A DNA stretch of 6,594 bases from DATLED01 sp046597375 (lineage in GTDB: Bacteria; Actinomycetota; Acidimicrobiia; Acidimicrobiales; CADCTF01), in contig JBKJKM010000261.1 in NCBI GenBank assembly GCA_046597375.1, positions 1 through 6,594 on the forward strand, read 5' to 3'. The notes below the pieces were generated by a model, which ran no database searches, was not told the origin of the DNA, and worked only from the letters and a program-made list of their open reading frames with translations. Shown here one piece after another: positions 1 to 5,069 of the stretch. The stretch's first letter is position 1; the number at the start of each line of letters is the position of its first letter. The position numbers and the translations under genes were made by a program.

Positions 1-1
1 C

Positions 2-322
2 GGCGCCACCCTCACGGTCACGCCGACATTGGGGACGACGGGTGCGGTCGTGGGGGCCTTCGGCACGGGCTTTCCGGCCGGCGCCGTCGAGTTGACGTGG
101 TCCGGTGGCCTTGGGAAGACCCTCGCTCTCGTCGGGCCAGACGGCACGTTCAGCGCCCGAGTCCTCGTGTTTCCTCGAGACCGCATCGGCCCTCGTGCGC
201 TGGTGGCAGTCGGCGGCGGGGTCTCTTCCTTCGCCGCCTTCCTCGTCGTGCCCTCGTCCGTCCAGCCGTCGGGTCAAGACGTCTCCCAGATCACCAGGAG
301 CCGCCGCTTCATCCAGCGGTAG
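2..322 (+). CDS. 3' end of a probable extracellular Ig-like (IPT/TIG-type) domain protein, partial
   Basis: The reading frame is open from the left edge to a TAG stop, giving 106 residues of a protein whose start lies outside the window. The visible part reads as one beta-sandwich repeat. It opens ATLTVTPTLGTTGAVV, continues through GTGFPAGAVELTW and a GPDGTFSARVLVFP strand, and ends in a GPRALVAVGGG strand. This pattern (threonine/valine strands, a G-x-GFP-x-G turn, a D-G-(S/T)-F strand) is common in secreted or surface-anchored actinobacterial proteins with IPT/TIG-like domains. After the domain comes a short Ser/Gln linker and a basic tail, SQITRSRRFIQR. No membrane anchor or sorting signal is visible in the tail. 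Its stop lies 3 bp from the stop of the convergent orn gene. An in-frame TTG at 29 is probably internal. The specific function cannot be told; the fold assignment rests on pattern only. Confidence 0.6.
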   Translation, partial: GATLTVTPTLGTTGAVVGAFGTGFPAGAVELTWSGGLGKTLALVGPDGTFSARVLVFPRDRIGPRALVAVGGGVSSFAAFLVVPSSVQPSGQDVSQITRSRRFIQR

Positions 323-325
323 GAG

Positions 326-856
<531 letters not shown>

Positions 857-863
857 CCGACGA

Positions 864-869
864 ACGCTA
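864..869 (-). promoter_or_regulatory. Candidate -10 element for leaderless orn mRNA
   Basis: On the minus strand TAGCGT is followed by exactly 7 nt and then the orn GTG. TANNNT-N7-RTG is the usual arrangement for leaderless transcripts in actinobacteria, where transcription begins at the start codon. No convincing -35 hexamer is present at the right distance. The TA of this hexamer is also the end of the left copy of the 17-bp direct repeat, so the repeat may have shaped this promoter. Confidence 0.45.
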
Positions 870-884
870 GCCAGGGAGCGGGGC
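868..884. repeat. 17-bp direct repeat, left copy
   Basis: TAGCCAGGGAGCGGGGC is identical to the copy at 995-1011, with a 127-bp offset. Read on the minus strand in the helY frame, this copy encodes A-P-L-P-G followed by TAG (using the C at 867), a duplicate of the HelY C-terminus and stop. Its last two minus-strand bases also begin the putative orn -10 hexamer. Confidence 0.95.
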
Positions 885-898
885 AACAACCCCGCCGG

Positions 899-914
899 CC
901 ACCGGCACCGGTGG
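899..914. repeat. 16-bp palindrome (7-bp arms, 2-bp spacer)
   Basis: CCACCGG-CA-CCGGTGG is a perfect 7-bp inverted repeat with a 2-bp centre, resembling an operator or short REP-like palindrome. It overlaps the base of the larger hairpin by 2 bp and lies about 45 bp upstream of the orn start codon. No regulator is known to bind it from the sequence alone. Confidence 0.6.
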
Positions 915-961
915 TTTTGAGATGCCAGTGGACGGATCCGCCCCACTGGGGTCTCAAAATC
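913..961. repeat. 49-bp imperfect palindrome / hairpin in the helY-orn gap
   Basis: The outer arms TTTTGAGA (915-922) and TCTCAAAA (952-959) pair perfectly. The inner arms CCAGTGG (925-931) and CCACTGG (943-949) also pair perfectly, around an 11-nt loop containing CGGATCCG. The two intervening positions are G-T and G-G, and the outermost pair 913-961 is G-C. As plus-strand RNA two unmatched positions become G-U wobbles; as minus-strand RNA (the helY-orn direction) they are A-C mismatches. The T-run lies on the 5' arm and the A-run on the 3' arm, the reverse of an intrinsic terminator, and no U-tract follows. It may be a short palindromic repeat or MITE core, an RNA-processing or stabilising hairpin, or a protein site. 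Confidence 0.85.
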
Positions 962-993
962 TGGCAAGGCTGGTCGACGGGCGGGAGGACCGG

Positions 994-3531
994 TTAGCCA
1001 GGGAGCGGGGCCAGGTCGTCCCTACCCTCCCGGTGGGCCGTGGCGACGACGACGCCGCGTGACATCGCCTCGATGGCACGTCCCGCCTGCTGAGCGATCG
1101 ATGCGGGCGCGACGGCCACGACCTGTTCAAGGAGCTCGAGGACCTGGCGGACCTCGCGAGCCAGGTCGCCGGGACCAAGTGGTGTCCCCCGCAACGCGTC
1201 CCCAAGGGGAGCGCCCGACGCCCATCGGTGCAGTGGGGCCAGCAACGCCGAATCGGGCGACGGCGTGAGAGGCAGACCAGCGTCGCTCTCACTGCGCTGC
1301 AGGTCGTCGGCGACCGCCTCGATGCGACGCCAGCGGTCACGGAGTTCGGCTGTGGGGAAGGGCGACGGGGCGAGTTCTTGGCGGCTGCCGGACCGGAAGG
1401 CCGAGACGACGGCGGCCAGTGCCGCCGCATCGAGGTTGTCGAAGATGCCCGCAACCAGACACTCGGCCACCAACAAGCCGCGCTCATGGAAGAGTCGTCG
1501 CACCATGCGTCCGGACTCGGTCAAGTGCCAACCTTCCAGGTGACCTCGCCGGCGGAGGAGCGCAGCCACGGCGTCGAATTCGTGGTCGTGCGCTTGCTCC
1601 TCGAGGGCCACTCGACGGGCGATCGTGGCGATCTCCTCGCCCAAGCGACGACGGCGCACCTCGGTCGATGCACCGCTCCTCCCACTCGGACGATCGGGCG
1701 GTGCAGCCGTCGGGTGCGGGGCGTCGGGAACGGTGCGAAGGAGTTCGGCGGCCCGTCGGGCGAAGCCGCGCGCCGTGGTCGGCAGGTCGTCGAGAGAGAC
1801 CGTGGTGACGACGAGCGGTGGACGGCGGAACTCCGACGCTGGCACCACGACGCGCCGAGCGTCCGCCCTCACCGTGTCGAGGGTGGGCTGCCCGCGCCGG
1901 ATGCGGGGATCCGCCACGACGAGTAGCCGTCCAACGCTGGCCCGTCCCGGATCGACGACGACGTCGCCGGCCCGGAGAGCGGCGACGGCGCCATCGATTT
2001 CCTCACCGAAAACCTGGTCGGGGCCTGGTTCATCCACTGGCTCGTGGACCTCGAGCTCGGCCAAGGCGTTCTGGCGATCGGCCATCGTGGCGCGCAGGTC
2101 GACGAGGTTTCCCTCGAGAAGGTGGTGGGCGAGGGAGCGCCGAAACCGCACCCGACCCTCGAGCGGGCCGTAGGCGTGCACGAGGTTGGCGACCATCGCC
2201 GGCGTCGCCCGGTAGTGCGAGCGGAGCGAGTCGTCACGACCGCCGGCGAGACCGGTGACGCGGTGCAGACCGACCTCGGATGCCCAGGGGACGATGACGT
2301 TGCCGATGCGGTCGAGACCCCGTCGACCGGCTCGACCCGCGAGCTGGGCGAACTCCGCCGAGGTGAGAGTGTCGCCGCCGAGCGCCGCGTTCGTGCGGGT
2401 CACGCGATCGATGACGACGGTGCGGGCGGGCAGGTTCACACCGAGGGCCAAGGTCTCGGTGGCGAAGACCACCTTCACGAGACCTGCCGCCGCCGCCATC
2501 TCCACCACCTCGCGCTGCACCGGCGCCAGGCCACCGTGGTGCGCCGCGATGCCACAGGCAAGGGCCAACCGCCAACCGGTTGAGTCGAGGGTCTTGAGCT
2601 CCGAGGCGCTGAGTCCATCGGTGGCGCGTTGCACGAGGTCGGCGAGCTCGACGGTCTCCTCGTGTGAGGTCAGGCGAACGCCGGCCTCGACGAGATCGGC
2701 CACGGCGCGATCACATCCCTTGCGGCTGAGCACGAACCAGATGGCCGGCAGCATGCCGGTGCTGTGGAGGTGCTCGAGAAGGTGCTCGCGTCGCGGGGTC
2801 ACCGGACGCGACCGGTCGCGCACTCGGCGGCCTTCCCCTCGCTCCACCTTGCGGATGCCGTCCTGGAGCTCGGCCATGGGGTTGATCCGACCGTCCACGA
2901 ACATCGGCAGGACGAGCGGCAGGGTGCCTTGGAGGTTTCCGATGGCGTACAGGAACTGCAGGGACACCGGACGCTGCTCCTCCACGATGAGCGACGTCGG
3001 GCCGTGCGTCTCCTGAAGCCAGCGGTGCAGGGCGGCTAGGTCGGGGAGCGTCGCCGACAATCCGATGATGGCGACGTCGCCCGGCGAGTGGATCACGACT
3101 TCTTCCCAGACGGGGCCGCGCTCGGGATCCTGGAGGTAGTGGAACTCGTCGAGCACGATGACGCCGAGGCGCTGGAGGATCGGGCCGGAGTCGTACAGCA
3201 GGGCGCGGAGCACTTCCGTCGTCATGACGACGACTGGTGCGTCGGGACGGATGGCGCGGTCGCCGGTGAGCAGCCCGACCCGGTCGGGGCCGAGGCGGCC
3301 CGACAGGTCGCGAAACTTCTGGTTGGAGAGGGCCTTGAGTGGGGTCGTATAGAACGCCTTGCGCCCGGAGGCGAGCGCACGGTCTATGGCGTGGTCGGCG
3401 ACAAGCGTCTTGCCGGCGCCCGTCGGGGCGGCGACGAGGACGGACTCGCCGCGGTCGATGGCAGCGGCGGCGCGCTGCTGGAACGGATCAAGGATGAGCA
3501 ACGAGTGAAACCTTTCCGGAGGTGGTTGCAC
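994..3531 (-). CDS. helY: Ski2-like superfamily 2 RNA helicase, HelY type
   Basis: This is an ATP-dependent DExH helicase of the Ski2/Mtr4-like group to which mycobacterial HelY belongs, expected to unwind or remodel RNA in the cytoplasm. In the 845-residue product, LDPFQQ (15-19) lies at the start of the helicase core. Motif I is APTGAGKT (35-42), Ia TTPLKALSNQK (62-72), Ib MTTEVLR (103-109), II DEFH (128-131; DEVH is common in relatives) and III SAT (159-161). Motif V is ATETLALGVNLPARTVV (357-373) and VI QLAGRAGRRG (396-405). The last ~200 residues, alpha-helical after a Pro/Arg/Ser-rich linker near 602-620, match the DSHCT-type region by position. All ATPase motifs are intact. GTG 3531 is the furthest upstream start in frame and fits the RF..LDPFQ spacing of homologues; TTG 3501, preceded by GGAAAGG, is the rival. 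The C-terminus reads LAPLPG-TAA and is duplicated downstream. Confidence 0.93.
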   Translation of the reverse strand: MQPPPERFHSLLILDPFQQRAAAAIDRGESVLVAAPTGAGKTLVADHAIDRALASGRKAFYTTPLKALSNQKFRDLSGRLGPDRVGLLTGDRAIRPDAPVVVMTTEVLRALLYDSGPILQRLGVIVLDEFHYLQDPERGPVWEEVVIHSPGDVAIIGLSATLPDLAALHRWLQETHGPTSLIVEEQRPVSLQFLYAIGNLQGTLPLVLPMFVDGRINPMAELQDGIRKVERGEGRRVRDRSRPVTPRREHLLEHLHSTGMLPAIWFVLSRKGCDRAVADLVEAGVRLTSHEETVELADLVQRATDGLSASELKTLDSTGWRLALACGIAAHHGGLAPVQREVVEMAAAAGLVKVVFATETLALGVNLPARTVVIDRVTRTNAALGGDTLTSAEFAQLAGRAGRRGLDRIGNVIVPWASEVGLHRVTGLAGGRDDSLRSHYRATPAMVANLVHAYGPLEGRVRFRRSLAHHLLEGNLVDLRATMADRQNALAELEVHEPVDEPGPDQVFGEEIDGAVAALRAGDVVVDPGRASVGRLLVVADPRIRRGQPTLDTVRADARRVVVPASEFRRPPLVVTTVSLDDLPTTARGFARRAAELLRTVPDAPHPTAAPPDRPSGRSGASTEVRRRRLGEEIATIARRVALEEQAHDHEFDAVAALLRRRGHLEGWHLTESGRMVRRLFHERGLLVAECLVAGIFDNLDAAALAAVVSAFRSGSRQELAPSPFPTAELRDRWRRIEAVADDLQRSESDAGLPLTPSPDSALLAPLHRWASGAPLGDALRGTPLGPGDLAREVRQVLELLEQVVAVAPASIAQQAGRAIEAMSRGVVVATAHREGRDDLAPLPG
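995..1011. repeat. 17-bp direct repeat, right copy (inside helY 3' end)
   Basis: This exact copy of TAGCCAGGGAGCGGGGC encodes, on the minus strand, the HelY C-terminal residues A-P-L-P-G and the first two bases of the TAA stop. The flanking bases differ from the left copy on both sides (T against C at the left, C against A at the right), so the identity is exactly 17 bp. Confidence 0.95.
3511..3517 (-). promoter_or_regulatory. Possible ribosome binding site for an internal helY start (TTG 3501)
   Basis: GGAAAGG on the minus strand sits 9 nt before TTG at 3501, which would give an 835-residue HelY beginning MLILDPFQQ. The GTG at 3531 has no comparable site, only a G-run touching it. The N-terminal ten residues (QPPPERFHS) are therefore uncertain, although RF before LDPFQ resembles mycobacterial HelY. 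Confidence 0.35.
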
Positions 3532-3533
3532 CC

Positions 3534-3561
3534 CCGGCTGCCGGCGCGCTCGCTCAGCGAG
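3534..3561. repeat. Two adjacent short palindromes abutting the helY start
   Basis: CCGGCTGCCGG (3534-3544) and CTCGCTCAGCGAG (3549-3561) are each symmetrical about a central base and can form small hairpins with 3-nt loops. The first ends 3 nt before the helY GTG. The second contains the TGA of the 25-codon leader ORF in its loop. At this GC content such palindromes can occur by chance; the placement is the only reason to list them. Confidence 0.4.
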
Positions 3562-3631
3562 GGCATATCGACAGGGGAGAGGGGCGCAGGACAGGGACGC
3601 GGCGGACTCCGGCTCGCACAGGCGTTGACAT
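3554..3631 (-). CDS. Possible 25-codon leader ORF upstream of helY
   Basis: An ATG at 3631 on the minus strand is preceded by the purine run GAGAGAGGAGGAG (3638-3650), with 6 nt between run and ATG. This is the only near-consensus Shine-Dalgarno at normal spacing before an ATG in the window. The ORF runs 25 codons to TGA at 3554-3556, ending 22 nt before the helY GTG and in a different frame. The peptide starts MSTPVRAGVRRVP and ends SICPR; it is basic (five Arg), proline-rich and has no recognisable domain, signal peptide or membrane segment. It could be a leader peptide affecting helY translation, or a small protein. It could also be chance, since the purine run may have another role. It would have to be transcribed from a promoter upstream of about 3650. 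Confidence 0.3.
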   Translation of the reverse strand: MSTPVRAGVRRVPVLRPSPLSICPR

Positions 3632-3661
3632 GTCGCACTCCTCCTCTCTCGTCGGTCAACG
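3623..3661. repeat. 7-bp inverted repeat in the helY-dut divergent region
   Basis: CGTTGAC (3623-3629) and GTCAACG (3655-3661) are inverted copies 25 bp apart. The left arm also forms part of the 8-bp palindrome GACATGTC (3627-3634). Each arm contains a TTGAC core resembling a -35 element, pointing toward dut on the plus strand and toward helY on the minus strand. Neither has a good -10 at 16-18 bp, so a repressor site is as likely as a promoter pair. Confidence 0.4.
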
Positions 3662-3662
3662 A

Positions 3663-3692
3663 AGCATGACTGGTGGCGGTATCGCCGAGCAA
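3663..3692 (-). promoter_or_regulatory. Candidate helY promoter
   Basis: On the minus strand TTGCTC (3687-3692) and CATGCT (3663-3668) are separated by 18 bp, a weak match to the TTGACA/TATAAT pattern. Transcription would begin near 3655. That would give helY a leader of roughly 125 nt carrying the strong Shine-Dalgarno and the 25-codon ORF. This is a visual match only. Confidence 0.3.
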
Positions 3693-3703
3693 GGGAATTT
3701 CTC

Positions 3704-3709
3704 TACGCT
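3704..3709 (+). promoter_or_regulatory. Candidate -10 element for leaderless dut mRNA
   Basis: TACGCT is followed by exactly 7 nt and then the dut ATG, the same TANNNT-N7-RTG layout seen at orn. There is no Shine-Dalgarno at usable distance: AAGGGA at 3691-3696 is 20 nt before the ATG. No clear -35 hexamer is present at 16-19 bp. Confidence 0.45.
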
Positions 3710-3716
3710 CGAGCCG

Positions 3717-4154
3717 ATGCTCGACGTGCAGGTCCTGGTGCTCGACGACGAACTCCCGCTCCCGACGTACGCACGAGCCGATGACGCCGGCGCCGATCTC
3801 TTCGCACGGGAAGGTGCCGTACTGGCGGCCGGCGGCGGCCGGGCGGCCATCCCGACGGGAATCGCGCTGGCCCTTCCGGAGGGCTACGGCGGATTCGTCC
3901 AGCCGCGCTCCGGGCTCGCCCTGAAGCACGGCGTGACGGTGTTGAACTCGCCGGGCCTCGTCGATGCCGGCTATCGCGACGAGGTTCGAGTGCTCCTCAT
4001 CAACCTCGACCCTTCGATGGACTACGAGGTCCATCGTGGCGACCGCATCGCCCAGCTCGTCATCCAGCGGGTGGAGCAGGCGTCCTTCGCCGTCGTCGAG
4101 GAGTTGCCGTCGTCGGAGCGTGGACTCGGCGGCTTCGGCCACAGCGGCCGGTAG
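3717..4154 (+). CDS. dut: Deoxyuridine 5'-triphosphate nucleotidohydrolase (trimeric dUTPase)
   Basis: Dut hydrolyses dUTP to dUMP and pyrophosphate, which keeps uracil out of DNA and supplies dUMP for thymidylate synthesis. The 145-residue product carries all five motifs of the homotrimeric all-beta family in order. These are ARADDAGADL (19-28), PRSGLALKHG (62-71), GLVDAGYRDEV (80-90, with catalytic D83 and base-stacking Y86), RGDRIAQLVIQ (107-117) and the C-terminal RGLGGFGHSGR (135-145). The last motif has His where many members have Ser but is otherwise complete, and the protein stops right after it. ATG 3717 is chosen because it gives the usual short N-terminus (MLDVQVLVLDDELPLP) and follows a TANNNT-N7 signature. 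The frame is open back to 3522, but that extension is low-complexity divergent-promoter DNA. The glycosylase gene follows after 14 bp. Confidence 0.96.
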   Translation: MLDVQVLVLDDELPLPTYARADDAGADLFAREGAVLAAGGGRAAIPTGIALALPEGYGGFVQPRSGLALKHGVTVLNSPGLVDAGYRDEVRVLLINLDPSMDYEVHRGDRIAQLVIQRVEQASFAVVEELPSSERGLGGFGHSGR

Positions 4155-4168
4155 ACGACGGACCTCGC

Positions 4169-5038
4169 GTGCCCGAGCTCCCTGAGGTCGAAGCCCTCGC
4201 CACGTTTCTCACCGACGTGGGAGCGGGCCGCGTGATCAAGCGGGTGGAGGTGGCGTCGCTCTCGGCCCTCAAGACCTACGACCCGCCCGTCGACGCCCTG
4301 CACGGTCGGTCGCTGGTCGACGTCACCCGTCGCGGAAAGTTCCTCCTCCTGCGCACCGATGACGGCGGCCCATGGCTCGTGCTGCACCTGGCTCGATCTG
4401 GATGGCTCAAGTGGCGCGACACCTTCCCCAAGGGTCCGGCCAAGCTCAACCCAAAGGGCCCGCTGGCGCTGCGCGTGAAGTTCGAGGACGGGAGCGGTTT
4501 CGATGCCACCGAGGCGGCCACGGAGAAGCGCCTGGCCGCCTACGTCGTGCGCGACCCGTCCGACATCGAGCATGTGTCGACACTCGGCCCCGACCCACTC
4601 GATCCGGCGTTCACGGTCGAGGTGTTGGCCGGATTACTCGGCGCGTCCGGTAGCCAGATCAAGGGCCTCCTCACCGATCAGCGCATCATCGCCGGCATCG
4701 GCAACGCCTACTCCGACGACGCGCTTCACGCCGCCAAGCTGTCGCCCTTCAAGCCGGCCAACAAGCTCCTGATCGCCGAGGTCGAGCGGCTGCATGAGGC
4801 CATCGTCAGCGTTCTACGCGACGCCGTCGCCCGCTCGGCCGGGCTGCCAGCGGCCGGACTGAAGACGGAGAAGCGCTCGGGAATGCGGGTGCACGGCCGC
4901 ACGGGCGAAGCGTGTCCCGTCTGCGGCGACAAGGTGCGGGAAGTGTCGTTTGCCACGAAATCACTGCAGTACTGCGCAACCTGCCAGACCGGAGGAAAGC
5001 CGTTGGCGGATCGGCGCCTGTCCCGGCTGCTCAAGTGA
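4169..5038 (+). CDS. Fpg/Nei-family DNA glycosylase, variant actinobacterial type
   Basis: This is a base-excision-repair glycosylase of the Fpg/Nei fold, expected to remove oxidised bases and nick the abasic site by beta/delta elimination. The 289-residue product begins PELPEVE, so processing exposes the catalytic N-terminal Pro2 next to Glu3. Lys57 (RRGKFLLL) matches the conserved active-site lysine. The helix-two-turn-helix region is QIKGLLTDQRIIAGIGNAYS (163-182, with N179). A zinc finger has C249, C252, C269 and C272. Two positions differ from E. coli Fpg: the finger arginine that grips the lesion phosphate (Fpg R258) is Lys264 (TKSLQYCATC), and the HLGMSG methionine is Arg76 (HLARSG). 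The tail GGKPLADRRLSRLLK resembles an actinobacterial subfamily I recognise only by pattern. Substrate is therefore left open between Fpg-like and Nei-like. The start is GTG with little Shine-Dalgarno, 14 bp after dut, probably co-transcribed. Confidence 0.92.
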   Translation: MPELPEVEALATFLTDVGAGRVIKRVEVASLSALKTYDPPVDALHGRSLVDVTRRGKFLLLRTDDGGPWLVLHLARSGWLKWRDTFPKGPAKLNPKGPLALRVKFEDGSGFDATEAATEKRLAAYVVRDPSDIEHVSTLGPDPLDPAFTVEVLAGLLGASGSQIKGLLTDQRIIAGIGNAYSDDALHAAKLSPFKPANKLLIAEVERLHEAIVSVLRDAVARSAGLPAAGLKTEKRSGMRVHGRTGEACPVCGDKVREVSFATKSLQYCATCQTGGKPLADRRLSRLLK

Positions 5039-5069
5039 GACGTGCCCCAGTTTGGGCAAGAATGGTCGC

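Larger units (their letters stand above)
885..994. mobile_element. Apparent 110-bp insertion between 17-bp direct repeats at the helY-orn junction
   Basis: The segment is bounded by two exact copies of a 17-bp sequence and has no significant open reading frame. It contains a 7-bp perfect palindrome (899-914) and a long imperfect hairpin (913-961). Deleting the segment with one repeat leaves the HelY protein unchanged, ending in TAG, and leaves 10 nt before the orn GTG, a typical tight operon junction. That geometry suggests DNA inserted with duplication of its target. No clear terminal inverted repeats lie next to the direct repeats, and 17 bp is longer than most transposase target duplications. 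The insertion mechanism and the link to any transposon family are therefore inference; slippage or recombination is a possible alternative. Confidence 0.5.

Noticed and set aside
913..961. Intrinsic terminator for helY
   Set aside because: The T-run is on the 5' arm and the A-run on the 3' arm in both directions, and no T-tract follows the stem on either strand.
857..967. Longer orn reading frame starting at 967
   Set aside because: The extra 37 codons run through the inserted palindromic DNA and match no Orn N-terminus; GTG 856 gives the conserved start and length.
1228..1926. 232-codon plus-strand frame opposite helY
   Set aside because: No recognisable domain; long antisense frames are expected at this GC content opposite a real gene with a DSHCT-like C-terminal region.
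3625..3630. Perfect TTGACA as a dut -35 element
   Set aside because: No acceptable -10 lies 16-19 bp downstream, and it is about 73 bp from the TACGCT that fits dut.
3522..3716. N-terminal extension of dUTPase from 3522 or from ATG 3630
   Set aside because: Motif 1 sits about 20 residues from the N-terminus in the family, as obtained with ATG 3717; the extension is low-complexity and lacks a ribosome site.
3384..4142. 252-codon minus-strand open frame opposite dut and the helY start
   Set aside because: It is antisense to a gene with all five dUTPase motifs, overlaps helY in another frame, and its Arg/Ser/Pro-rich composition is typical of GC-rich shadow frames.
5044..5057. Terminator between the glycosylase and acyltransferase genes (GCCCCAGTTTGGGC)
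   Set aside because: Only four strong base pairs at the base and no following T-tract; too weak to call.
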